Source: CAJXNP01 sp050305935 | GTDB lineage: Bacteria; Bacteroidota; Bacteroidia; Cytophagales; Cyclobacteriaceae | Reading direction: 5' to 3' | Assembly: GCA_050305935.1 (NCBI GenBank) | Contig: JBNLGG010000009.1 | Location: forward strand, 1-64,000 | Length of the DNA stretch: 64,000 bases | Shown here: positions 42,083 to 50,949 of the stretch, one piece after another | How the letters are laid out: each line of letters opens with the position of its first letter | Numbering within the stretch: the stretch's first letter is position 1 | Notes under the pieces: generated by a model | Database searches by the model: none | What the model was told of the DNA's origin: nothing | What the model saw: only the letters and a program-made list of their open reading frames with translations | Made by a program: the position numbers and the translations under genes

Positions 42083-42856
42083 ATGAGTACCTTTGACAAG
42101 AGCAGATTGCGGAAAGTAAATAGCATTCTTGTATCACAGCCTAAACCGAACGATGAAAACAGCCCATACAGCACGTTGGCAGAAAAGTACAACATCAGAA
42201 TAGACTTTCGACCATTTATTCATATTGAACCCATCGATATAAAAGAGTTTAGAAAACAGAAAATTGACATTTTATCATATACTGCTGTAATATTCACAAG
42301 CAGAAATGCTGTTGATCATTTCTTTAGATTGTGTAAGGAAAGCAAAGTCGAAATGCCTCCTGATATGAAGTATTTTTGCATTTCAGAGCAGACGGCCAAT
42401 TATCTTCAGAAATACATCGTTATCAGGAAAAGAAAAATTTTTACAGGGTCTAAAACTGCTACCGATCTCATTGAAATACTAAAGAAGCATAAAAACGAAA
42501 AGTATATTTTCCCCTGTTCGAATATTAGGAAGGAAGATATTCCCAAATTCCTTGAGGACAATGGATATGTTTTTAGTGAAGCAGTGATTTATAAAACAGT
42601 AGCGAGCGACCTTTCCGATCTGGCAGATGTCAATTATGATATAATTGCGTTCTTTAGCCCATCAGGAATTAACTCATTATTTGTAAATTTTCCGGAATTT
42701 AAGCAAAACAATACACGCATTGCGGCCTTCGGGCCTACTACATCTAAAGCTGTAAGAGATGCTGGCTTAAAGCTTGATATTGAGGCACCTATGCCAAACG
42801 CACCCTCAATGACCGGAGCCTTAGAGGTTTACATAAAAAAGGCCAATGGTTTGTAA
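42083..42856 (+). CDS. hemD: Uroporphyrinogen-III synthase
   Basis: 257 residues. It closes hydroxymethylbilane to uroporphyrinogen III in tetrapyrrole synthesis. HemD sequences are poorly conserved, but the two-lobed pattern is visible: the first lobe with AVIFTSRNAVDHFF, the second with IIAFFSPSGINSLF, and the late IAAFGPTTSKAVRDAGL. No membrane helix. The gene follows DUF4271, as is usual in this phylum, and precedes the type IX secretion block after a gap of about 120 bp. Confidence 0.9.
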   Translation: MSTFDKSRLRKVNSILVSQPKPNDENSPYSTLAEKYNIRIDFRPFIHIEPIDIKEFRKQKIDILSYTAVIFTSRNAVDHFFRLCKESKVEMPPDMKYFCISEQTANYLQKYIVIRKRKIFTGSKTATDLIEILKKHKNEKYIFPCSNIRKEDIPKFLEDNGYVFSEAVIYKTVASDLSDLADVNYDIIAFFSPSGINSLFVNFPEFKQNNTRIAAFGPTTSKAVRDAGLKLDIEAPMPNAPSMTGALEVYIKKANGL

Positions 42857-42976
42857 GTGACAGTTTCCCAACAAATGCTGCGATTTTTGGTAAAACAAAT
42901 TTTTAAATATTACATTTAATATTTGTTAGGCAAAAAAAATGTAAAATCGTGCTATATTATTTCTATTGTTGTAGCT

Positions 42977-43936
42977 ATGAAATTAATTGGGAGACTTGCG
43001 TTAGTTATTTTTTTAATTGCAGCCGTTGATGGGGTCACTTTTGCCCAGCAAGATCCGGTGTTTTCACAGTACATGTTTAACAATGTGTACAATAATCCCG
43101 CATACTCTGGTGTAGAAGGGGTTTCAAAAATGGCCTTATTTTATAGGTCACAATGGACCGGATACACCGGAAGCTTTGATGAAGGTGGCGCGCCACAATC
43201 AACATTATTTTCTTTTAATGCTCCAATTCTACGGTTTCGAAGTGGTGCTGGGTTCTATGTGATGGATGATAGGCTTGGTCCTCAAAACAATTTAAACATC
43301 ATGACGAGTTATGCCTACCATTTGGTAATTGGGCCGGCGAAGTTAAGCTTTGGCATTAAAGCCGGAATATATTCTCAAACCATTGACGGTGATTTGTATC
43401 GGGCTATTCATCCCAATGACCCGAAGATTGTTAATGGAAAGGAGTCCCAGTTCAGGCCCGATGTGGGTGTCGGAGTCTTTTACCAGGCTGAAAAATACTA
43501 CGGTGGTGTTTCCTTAAACCATGTGGTCAAATCGGAATTTGATTTTGGTTCTGACGAATTGAGAAACCCATTGGTGAATCACTTAGTGGTGACCGGGGGG
43601 TATAACTATCCATTAAATTATGATATTGTTCTTACACCCTCTTTTCTTTTTATCACGGATTTTAATTCATTGACCTTCGACATATCGGTCTTGGGAACAT
43701 ATAAAGAGAAGTTTTGGGGTGGATTATCTTATAGACAATCAGAAGCTGTTTCCGCTCTTTTAGGATATAGTTTCTTGAAAGACAATGCCTTAAGCCTTGG
43801 GTATTCGTTTGATTATGTTTTAATTGCCCAACAGGCAAAACAGGCAACCTCAAGCGAAATCCAGTTAAGTTATAAGCTTCCCGTAGTAACAGGTGGCGGA
43901 AAGCCTATACAAAGGACACCGCGGTTCAGGCATTAG
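42977..43936 (+). CDS. porP: PorP/SprF-family type IX secretion outer membrane protein
   Basis: 319 residues from the ATG at 42977 (an 18-codon upstream extension is unlikely). It has a signal peptide ending in VTFAQ, followed by QDPVFSQYMFNN and NPAYSGV, which mark the PorP/SprF family, and a predicted beta barrel (strands such as FRSGAGFYVMDDRLG and LSLGYSFDYVL). PorP-like proteins work with the GldK/L/M/N complex in exporting T9SS cargo. The gene is placed directly before gldK, the usual arrangement. Confidence 0.9.
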   Translation: MKLIGRLALVIFLIAAVDGVTFAQQDPVFSQYMFNNVYNNPAYSGVEGVSKMALFYRSQWTGYTGSFDEGGAPQSTLFSFNAPILRFRSGAGFYVMDDRLGPQNNLNIMTSYAYHLVIGPAKLSFGIKAGIYSQTIDGDLYRAIHPNDPKIVNGKESQFRPDVGVGVFYQAEKYYGGVSLNHVVKSEFDFGSDELRNPLVNHLVVTGGYNYPLNYDIVLTPSFLFITDFNSLTFDISVLGTYKEKFWGGLSYRQSEAVSALLGYSFLKDNALSLGYSFDYVLIAQQAKQATSSEIQLSYKLPVVTGGGKPIQRTPRFRH

Positions 43937-44115
43937 CCAGCCGCTTATTACTGTGAAATAGTATTAAAAAAATTACATCAGTAATTGTATTTATTTTATA
44001 TGAAATATTAATTATTGGATAAATATACTATATTCACGCTTTGTTAGTTTTAACCTTTGGCTTAGGGTTTTATATTTTAAGCAAAAATTTAATATCTTTC
44101 TATAATCAAGGTGTT

Positions 44116-45153
44116 ATGAATAAAACAGGTGTTATTTGCAGAAATGCTTCGCTTTTTGTTGTACTGGCTTTTGCCTTGCAATCGTGTGGATTGTTTGGGG
44201 GCGGAGGCCGCGGTGACAACGGGGAGCTGGTAGGAGTACCCGGTAGGGAATGGACAGGGATGGTGATTCCTTATGGAATGGTTCCCATACCAGCTGGTAC
44301 ATTTCACATGGGACAGGCGGATGAAGATATTGCCCACTCCCAGATTAACTTCAACAAACAGATTACAATTGGGTCATTTTACATGGATGACTCAGAAATC
44401 TCCAACAATGAGTACCGTCAGTTTATGGATAATATCATGGAAGATTCGCTCCAGGTCTTGGGAGAGGATTTTATCATGAAAGAACTTTATCCAGACACTA
44501 CCGTGTGGGTAAAAGACTTTGCCCACCATATGGGGGATCCTTTTCTGGTTTACTATTACATACATCCGGCCTTTGATGAATATCCGGTAGTAGGTGTAGA
44601 CTGGGAAGCGGCCAAATTTTTCTGTGCCTGGAGGACAAATTACTTAAACGATTTCAGGGCAAGTGTAGGGGAATGGGCCATGCCAAACTTCAGGCTCCCT
44701 TCAGAGGCTGAGTGGGAATACGCAGCACGAGGAGGAAGGGACATGGCAAAGTATCCCTGGGGTAGTCCTTATATAAGGAACTCAAAAGGATGTATGCTTG
44801 CTAACTTCAAGCCGGGTCGCGGTAATTACTACGATGATGGCTACGCATATACCTCACCGGCATACTCATTTTTCTCGAATGACTTTGGTTTATACGATAT
44901 GGCTGGAAATGTTTCTGAATGGTGTGAAGATGCCTATTATGCCGCTTCGGTTCCCCTGGTTTGGGACTTAAACCCCACCTATTACGATAATGAGATTACC
45001 GACAAAGTGATACGAGGTGGATCCTGGAAGGATATTGCATACTACCTTGAGACTGGAACAAGAGCATTTGAGAATAAGGACACAACAAGAGCTTTCATAG
45101 GATTTAGATGTGCCATGATATATTTGGGCAGATCCGCTGGAAGTGAATTTTAA
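44116..45153 (+). CDS. gldK: Gliding motility / T9SS lipoprotein GldK
   Basis: 345 residues from the ATG at 44116; an upstream TTG would add a nonsense leader. The N-terminus has a lipoprotein signal with Cys at about residue 24 (ALQSC). The bulk is a formylglycine-generating-enzyme-like (FGE/SUMF1) domain: VPIPAGTFHMG, FRLPSEAEWEYAARGG, GNVSEWCEDA and VIRGGSWKD. GldK (PorK) forms a periplasmic ring with GldN bound to the outer membrane. The catalytic Cys of true FGE is not expected to be used here. First gene of the gldKLMN run. Confidence 0.95.
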   Translation: MNKTGVICRNASLFVVLAFALQSCGLFGGGGRGDNGELVGVPGREWTGMVIPYGMVPIPAGTFHMGQADEDIAHSQINFNKQITIGSFYMDDSEISNNEYRQFMDNIMEDSLQVLGEDFIMKELYPDTTVWVKDFAHHMGDPFLVYYYIHPAFDEYPVVGVDWEAAKFFCAWRTNYLNDFRASVGEWAMPNFRLPSEAEWEYAARGGRDMAKYPWGSPYIRNSKGCMLANFKPGRGNYYDDGYAYTSPAYSFFSNDFGLYDMAGNVSEWCEDAYYAASVPLVWDLNPTYYDNEITDKVIRGGSWKDIAYYLETGTRAFENKDTTRAFIGFRCAMIYLGRSAGSEF

Positions 45154-45191
45154 TTTTAAAAATATAATCTAACCATAAAAAATTTAAAACA

Positions 45192-46031
45192 ATGAGCACA
45201 AAAAAAGGCGGTTTTGTTGAATTATTGTATGGCACGATAATGCCTAAGGTATACGGTATTGGAGCTGCTGTAGTAATCCTGGGAGCGATGTTTAAACTTC
45301 TTCACCTTGAGGGAGCGGGATTTATGTTGGGAGTAGGTTTGACAACAGAAGCAATTATATTTTTCTTAAGTGCTTTTGAGCCAAAGCACAGGGAATTTGA
45401 CTGGACAAAAGTTTACCCGGAGTTGGCTGAAGATTTTGAGGGGCCATTGTCACAAAGAAAAGCCGTTGCAAAAACGGGAGATTCAGTCAGCAAAAAATTA
45501 GATACATTATTGGAAAGCAATAAAATTGGCCCTGAGTTGGTTGACAGTTTAGGAAAGGGGATGAGGAATCTGGCTGATACAACAAACAGATTAGGTAAAA
45601 TGGGTGATGCGGCTTTGTCTACCCAGGAATATGCAGCTTCGGTAAAAGCGGCGTCAGATAACATTAAGAAAATGAATAGCTCTTACGCAGATACTGTAAG
45701 CTCCATCGTTGAGATGGCGTCTGTTTCAAAGAGTGCGACCGCTGAAATGGCTAATGCGTCAAAAGATGCTAAGGAGTATCATACACAAGTACAGAGCGTA
45801 ACAAAAAATTTAGGTGCTCTGAATGCCGTTTATGAAATGGAACTTCAGGACGCTAACCAGCATATTAAGGCAATGAATAAATTTTATAATAGCCTTACCC
45901 AATCAATGGATAGCATGACACAGGCTTCTCAGGATGCAGAACAATTTAAGTCTGAGATAAACAAGTTGACAGCCAACTTGTCGAGATTGAATTCCATCTA
46001 TGGTGGAATGATCAATGCAATGAAAGGTTAA
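45192..46031 (+). CDS. gldL: T9SS inner membrane motor protein GldL
   Basis: 279 residues. Two N-terminal membrane helices (about 15-32 and 40-60) are followed by a long cytoplasmic helical region rich in Ala/Ser/Lys, with recurring ADTVSSI- and NLSRLNSIYGGM-like heptads. GldL and GldM form the proton-driven rotary motor that powers type IX secretion and gliding. The conserved Glu in the second helix (around residue 49-51, TTEAIIFF) is the likely proton site. Spacing to gldM is 28 bp. Confidence 0.95.
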   Translation: MSTKKGGFVELLYGTIMPKVYGIGAAVVILGAMFKLLHLEGAGFMLGVGLTTEAIIFFLSAFEPKHREFDWTKVYPELAEDFEGPLSQRKAVAKTGDSVSKKLDTLLESNKIGPELVDSLGKGMRNLADTTNRLGKMGDAALSTQEYAASVKAASDNIKKMNSSYADTVSSIVEMASVSKSATAEMANASKDAKEYHTQVQSVTKNLGALNAVYEMELQDANQHIKAMNKFYNSLTQSMDSMTQASQDAEQFKSEINKLTANLSRLNSIYGGMINAMKG

Positions 46032-46059
46032 TTATTTAACAATTAAATAAAAAGGAACT

Positions 46060-47649
46060 ATGGCTGGAGGAAATGAAACTCCCAGGCAGAAGATGATAGG
46101 GCTTATGTACCTTGTACTAACCGCCATGCTCGCCCTAAACGTCGATTCTGCCGTCCTGGATAGGTTTATTCAGATTAACCAGGCTTTGGAAGAGCAAAAC
46201 AGTAAATTTGAAGGTGAAAACTTCAAGACCATTGGCTCAATCAAAAACATGGTCAGCGAAAGAGGAAACAAACCTGAGGAGGTGAAAATATATGAAGCTG
46301 CCCAGGATGTTAGAAAGCGAACCGCTGAGATAAATAGCTATATTGAACATTTAAAGGAAGAACTTATCTCTAAAACAGGTGGGTATGACGATTCGATCGC
46401 TGGTACCATAGCTGGAGCAAAAGATATGGATCACATTGCCACCATGATGATACGCCAGAAAAGAGGCGACACCTTAAAAACAATGTTGAATGAGTATGCG
46501 GCTTACTTAGCAAAGATCGCAAATGACAAGGATACAGCGATATATAAACCAATAGCTTTAGATGGTCGCGAAAATCAATACTATAGCCAGATTCCAAATC
46601 AGCGTGACAAAAACTTCAGTCAGTTGTATTTTGAAAGTACACCTGCTGCGGGTGCATTAGCTTCGTTTAGTCAGCTACAAAGTAAGGTGATGGACTATGA
46701 AACTGAAGCCCTTGATTACCTTGCCAATCAAGTAGGTGCAACAGACGTGAGCTTTGACAACATTGTCCCGTTGGTAGTTCCAGAATCAAGATATGTCGCT
46801 GCTGGGGCCAGGTTTAAAGCTGAAATGTATGCGGCTGCTTCTGCATCAAATGTGACACCTACAATGTCTTGGGGTGGCAGTCCCATTCCGGTTAATGAAA
46901 ACGGAATTGGTACAATTGACATAAAGGCTGTTGGTGGCAATTATGACAAAGATGGAAGAAAAGCTGTTCAAGTGAATACCAAAATCAATATCAGTGGTCA
47001 GGAATATGAACAAGCCTTTGAATACTTTGTGATAAAACCAACCGTTCAAATACAATCAGCTGCGGTTCAAGCCTTGTATCTAAACTGTGGAAATGAGTTG
47101 TTTGTAAATGTTCCAGCCTTGGGTCAGGAATATAATCCTACCTTCAGAGGTAAAGGTGGGGACGCGATAAAGGGAAGTGAAAAAAATAAAGTTACATGTA
47201 TTCCTACAGGTAGTAAATACACACTTAGTGTAATCAATGATGGTTCACTAATTGATGATGTGACATTCAATGTTAGGCGAATTCCAAAACCGGATATTGT
47301 ACTTAAAGGTGACGGATCTGATGTGGATGAAATGAAAGGTGTGGCTTCTCCTCCCAGAGAACTCTCACTACAGGCAGTTCCGGATGAAGATTTTAGGGCG
47401 GCTCTACCGAAAGATGCACGATACCGTGTTTCACAATGGGAGGTTATCTGGGCCAGGGGCTCCAGGGCTGTTGATCGTCAAACGATTAACGGGCCATCAT
47501 TCCAACTGCCAGCTGGTTGGAGGCAAATGAGGCCAGGTGATAGGATTGTAATTGAAATCAAGGGTGTACAACGAAGGAATTTCAGAGACCAAACAGAAAA
47601 TATTGTGATTGGTGCAGGACAACGAGTAAAGCAGATACCAATCAATTAG
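46060..47649 (+). CDS. gldM: T9SS motor/shaft protein GldM
   Basis: 529 residues. A short cytoplasmic start (MAGGNETPRQKMIGL) leads into one membrane helix (about 15-33), then a large periplasmic part made of several Ig-like domains (D1-D4), for example around 60-220 (helical D1) and beta domains from about 225 on. GldM dimers span the periplasm and link the GldL motor to the GldK/GldN ring. The protein matches PorM in length and layout. 21 bp separate it from gldN. Confidence 0.95.
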   Translation: MAGGNETPRQKMIGLMYLVLTAMLALNVDSAVLDRFIQINQALEEQNSKFEGENFKTIGSIKNMVSERGNKPEEVKIYEAAQDVRKRTAEINSYIEHLKEELISKTGGYDDSIAGTIAGAKDMDHIATMMIRQKRGDTLKTMLNEYAAYLAKIANDKDTAIYKPIALDGRENQYYSQIPNQRDKNFSQLYFESTPAAGALASFSQLQSKVMDYETEALDYLANQVGATDVSFDNIVPLVVPESRYVAAGARFKAEMYAAASASNVTPTMSWGGSPIPVNENGIGTIDIKAVGGNYDKDGRKAVQVNTKINISGQEYEQAFEYFVIKPTVQIQSAAVQALYLNCGNELFVNVPALGQEYNPTFRGKGGDAIKGSEKNKVTCIPTGSKYTLSVINDGSLIDDVTFNVRRIPKPDIVLKGDGSDVDEMKGVASPPRELSLQAVPDEDFRAALPKDARYRVSQWEVIWARGSRAVDRQTINGPSFQLPAGWRQMRPGDRIVIEIKGVQRRNFRDQTENIVIGAGQRVKQIPIN

Positions 47650-47670
47650 AGATTATTTAAACAGGTTGTT

Positions 47671-48519
47671 ATGAGAAATTTGAATTTATTAATGGTTCTT
47701 TCTTTGGTTTTAATGAGCACAGGTGTGGTGTTCGGTCAGGAAGAGCCTTTAGTACAGAACGAGCGTTCAGTTTATCCAATACCATACGCTAATCAGATGT
47801 ATAAGCAGACTGTGTGGCGAAGGATGGACTTGAAAGAAAAACAAAATGCTCCGTTTTTTTCGACTAGTAATGAGATTACCAGAATACTGATAGATGCAGT
47901 AAGGGATGGTATCCTGGATGTCTATGAGGATGACTCCTTAAATAAAAAGATGTCTAAAGAAAAATTCCTCGAAAATCTGAAATTACCTGAAGATGAAGAC
48001 GACGGAGGCTTTGGTTCTTCAGATGGATTTGGGGATAGCGGTTGGGATGATTCTGGCTGGGGTGAGCCTACTACTGAGGATCAACAAGCATCCACTGCAG
48101 CTCAATATTATGATGCATCAGAGTTAACCTTGATGAATATTCAGGAGGACATGATTTTTGACAAAGTCAGATCCAGGCTATATTACGATGTGATTTCACT
48201 TGAAATAGTGATCCCGGCCGAGGCTGTTGCCACAGGGATTGAACAGTCTGTGGGCGTTTTTGCTTATAAAGACGTTGAGCGATTGTTCCGAAGTATGCCT
48301 GAGAGAGCGATATGGTATAATCGTCAGAATACAGCACAGCACAGAAACCTGGCAGATGCATTTTTGCTCAGATTATTTCACGCAAGAATTTACAAGGTAT
48401 CCAACCCAAGGAACGATCAGATTGCCGATATTTATCTAGATCCTAAGGCCGCTTTATTAAGGTCACAACAGGTAGAATATCAACTGATTGAGTACGAACA
48501 CAACCTTTGGGAATACTAA
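47671..48519 (+). CDS. gldN: T9SS ring protein GldN
   Basis: 282 residues with a cleavable signal (about 1-22, ending in VFGQ). The family-specific start ERSVYPIPYANQMYKQTVWRRMDL is present, along with a Gly/Asp/Trp-rich linker (GFGSSDGFGDSGWDDSGWG, around 113-131) and a C-terminal domain ending in YDLIEYEHNLW-type residues. GldN (PorN) joins GldK in the periplasmic ring. It is the last gene of the block, with a strong terminator behind it. Confidence 0.94.
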   Translation: MRNLNLLMVLSLVLMSTGVVFGQEEPLVQNERSVYPIPYANQMYKQTVWRRMDLKEKQNAPFFSTSNEITRILIDAVRDGILDVYEDDSLNKKMSKEKFLENLKLPEDEDDGGFGSSDGFGDSGWDDSGWGEPTTEDQQASTAAQYYDASELTLMNIQEDMIFDKVRSRLYYDVISLEIVIPAEAVATGIEQSVGVFAYKDVERLFRSMPERAIWYNRQNTAQHRNLADAFLLRLFHARIYKVSNPRNDQIADIYLDPKAALLRSQQVEYQLIEYEHNLWEY

Positions 48520-48545
48520 AAAAGATTTGATACAAAATGTGGGAA

Positions 48546-48573
48546 AAGACCGATTTATTCGGTCTTTTTTTTT
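48546..48573 (+). terminator. Terminator of the gldKLMN operon
   Basis: Stem gaccga/tcggtc with loop tttat, extended by flanking A/T pairs, and a run of nine T. Confidence 0.92.
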
Positions 48574-48684
48574 GTTTATTTATTGTATTAAGACATCATT
48601 AAATGTGATAAAAATAAGAACTTTTTTTAAAGTCATTCATCAAACTCAAATTCTTATATATTTGTAAAATTCAATTGTGAATTG

Positions 48685-49050
48685 ATGACAAGCGAAGAGA
48701 AAAAGGCATTTCTTTTACTAAAATCGGTTATTTTTCATTACCATGGGTTGGATGAAGATGAACAAAAGATATTAGAAGAGACAGCCCTAAAGTACGGTGC
48801 AAACGAAGAATTAAAATGGGCGAATGAGTTTATCGCTACTGATTATATTTCTGCATTTGAACGAGCAAGGGAATATTTGAATAAGGTCATTGGACGATTG
48901 GAAAAGGAGAAAAGATTGAGCTATCTTGATCTGGTATGGAAGGCAAATAATAAGAAGGGCTACATTACCGAAATGGAAGCAACAGCTATGCTTAAATTAG
49001 CCAAGGACTGGGAAGTAGAAGACGAGCTAATTGAGTTGGTGAAGAAGTAA
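48685..49050 (+). CDS. Small cytoplasmic protein of unknown function
   Basis: 121 residues from the ATG at 48685 (a TTG just before it is the alternative). Mostly helical and charged, without signal or membrane helix; heptad-like stretches such as ERAREYLNKVIGRLEKEKRL suggest a helical bundle similar to TerB-like domains, but I cannot name the family. It lies 162 bp after gldN beyond a terminator, so it is a separate unit, ending 2 bp before the convergent response-regulator gene stop. Confidence 0.75.
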   Translation: MTSEEKKAFLLLKSVIFHYHGLDEDEQKILEETALKYGANEELKWANEFIATDYISAFERAREYLNKVIGRLEKEKRLSYLDLVWKANNKKGYITEMEATAMLKLAKDWEVEDELIELVKK

Positions 49051-49051
49051 T

Positions 49052-49774
49052 CTATAAGCTCATTTTGTCTTTAAATTTTGAAGCTTGTCTCCTGCTCACC
49101 TCAATTTTATCTCCACCTTTTAGCCGGACTAACAGACCACCATTAAACCAGGATTCGATCCCCTCCACCCAGCTCAAATTGATTATGTGTTTTCTGCTTG
49201 CTCTAAAAAAGGATCTTTCGTCAAGCTTTTTATCTAAGGCATTTAAGGATTTATGGATCATAGGCCGGTTATTTTCAAAGTATACTTTTATGTAGTTGCC
49301 ATCCGACTCAAAAAGCCTTACGTCTGAAAGTTTTACAAACCAGCATCGTTCCCCATCTTTTACAAAAACCCGGTCGTCTAACCCTAGTTTAATTTCGCCC
49401 GGAAGATCGCTTTTTTCTTTAAACTCGGTAGAGAGTTTAGTGATACATTCTTTGAGGCGATCATTGTGAATTGGTTTTAGTAAATAATCTAAAGCATTGA
49501 ATTCAAATGCCTTTAAGGCAAATTCATCATAGGCTGTTGTAAAAATTACCCTGGGCGCCTTGTCAAGTTCCTCCAATAATTCGAAGCCGGTTTTACCGGG
49601 CATTTGAATATCAAGGAAAAGTATATCAGGTTTTTTTTCTTCAATCATGTCGATTGCCTCATCAGCATTTGCAGCCTCTCCTATGATATCGATATTTTTA
49701 TATTCGCTTAAAAGCGAGGTTAATTCTTTTCTCGCAAGCCGTTCATCGTCTACAATCAGAGCCTTCATAGTCAT
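49052..49774 (-). CDS. LytT/AlgR-type response regulator with LytTR DNA-binding domain
   Basis: 240 residues. An N-terminal receiver domain with phosphorylatable Asp in DILFLDIQMPG (about residue 55) and the acidic pocket DDERLA near the start is joined to a C-terminal LytTR domain (about 140-240; FFRASRKHIINLSWVEGIESW). It overlaps the kinase gene stop by 4 bp (ATGA) and is certainly its partner. Targets are not evident in the window. Confidence 0.94.
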   Translation of the reverse strand: MTMKALIVDDERLARKELTSLLSEYKNIDIIGEAANADEAIDMIEEKKPDILFLDIQMPGKTGFELLEELDKAPRVIFTTAYDEFALKAFEFNALDYLLKPIHNDRLKECITKLSTEFKEKSDLPGEIKLGLDDRVFVKDGERCWFVKLSDVRLFESDGNYIKVYFENNRPMIHKSLNALDKKLDERSFFRASRKHIINLSWVEGIESWFNGGLLVRLKGGDKIEVSRRQASKFKDKMSL

Positions 49775-50799
49775 ATTGTTTGAGGTATAATTAATTCAGT
49801 TAAAACTGTATTGTTCGAGTCATTTTTAATTTTGAATGCGGCATGCTCACCATAAATGAGGTTAAGACGTTGGATTGTGTTGTCAATGCCAAACCCTTTT
49901 TTTGATTTCTGTTTACCATTGATAAATTTGCCACTATTCCTGATTTTAATATGCAATTTAGAGTCAACAATTGCAGTGCTGACGCTAATTTCTCCGCCTT
50001 CCTTCAAATGGGAAATCCCATGCTTTATACCATTTTCCACCAAAGTCTGTAGCATTAGGGGAGGTATTTTGTAGTTTTCCGAGCCTTCTTCAATGTCAAA
50101 TTTTGTTTTTAATCTTTCTTCAAAACGTATTCCTTCAAGTTCCAGGTAATCTTTGACCGTTTCAAGTTCTTCTTTAAAATCGGTCAGCTTGTTCTTGTTC
50201 ATAATGAGGGACGTCCTAAGGATACTTGAAAGCTGGGTAATTGCCTTCTTAGATTTGATCGGATTTTCGTCCACCAATGCACGTATGCTATTTAGCGCAT
50301 TAAAGATAAAATGTGGATTCAACTGCGACTTCAGTTTATTGAGCTCGATTTCATTTATTGCAGCTTCGTATTTAAGTGATTTATTATAATTGTCCACATA
50401 GTGATAAATGAGGTATACCAATGTCCATAAAAAATAGAATACCATATAGGAAAATATACTTGTAAATATGGAAAAAGGGGAAAAATCGTTACTGTAGTTA
50501 ATAATATTCAGGATAATCAGGCATATCACATTAAACAGGAAGTTTGATACGCCAAGCAAAAAGGTAGCCAACAGGATTCTTGGCAGTAGGCCGGTAAGAG
50601 AAATTTTAAGCCAGTTGTTTTTCTTAATATACCCTCTGAAAAAGTGAGTACTTATCAAAAACCATAATGCAGTTAAAATAAATACAGCACTTTTTAAAAT
50701 ATTTGGGCTGTCAGCAAGGAATAGAAAAAATATGAATATCGTAGCATAGGCAGACCACCCTAAAATCTGGAGTAACCAATAAAAACTCTTTCTTGTCAT
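49771..50799 (-). CDS. LytS-type sensor histidine kinase
   Basis: 342 residues. Four membrane helices (between about 8 and 125) precede a His_kinase (PF06580-like) domain with the phosphoacceptor region LNPHFIFNALNSIRALV and an ATPase domain containing PPLMLQTLVENGIKHG and the glycine loop KKGFGIDNTIQRL. Such kinases lack a long periplasmic sensor and may sense within the membrane. It is cotranscribed with the LytTR regulator. Confidence 0.94.
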   Translation of the reverse strand: MTRKSFYWLLQILGWSAYATIFIFFLFLADSPNILKSAVFILTALWFLISTHFFRGYIKKNNWLKISLTGLLPRILLATFLLGVSNFLFNVICLIILNIINYSNDFSPFSIFTSIFSYMVFYFLWTLVYLIYHYVDNYNKSLKYEAAINEIELNKLKSQLNPHFIFNALNSIRALVDENPIKSKKAITQLSSILRTSLIMNKNKLTDFKEELETVKDYLELEGIRFEERLKTKFDIEEGSENYKIPPLMLQTLVENGIKHGISHLKEGGEISVSTAIVDSKLHIKIRNSGKFINGKQKSKKGFGIDNTIQRLNLIYGEHAAFKIKNDSNNTVLTELIIPQTI

Positions 50800-50886
50800 T
50801 TGCCCTTAGAAAGCAGAAAGAAAGGTGCAATGATAGTAATTAACAAATAAAATATTATAAACGGATGGAAACGTGAATTAAAGGCT

Positions 50887-50930
50887 AAAAAAAAACTCCC
50901 TCCATTTTGTTGTATCAGGAAGGAGTTTTT
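50887..50930 (-). terminator. Terminator of ppdK
   Basis: Inverted repeat aaactccctcc/ggaaggagttt with T-runs at both ends when read on either strand, 20 bp past the ppdK stop. It could also stop transcripts coming from the other side. Confidence 0.8.
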
Positions 50931-50949
50931 CGGAGAAAACGGCTTCTTA

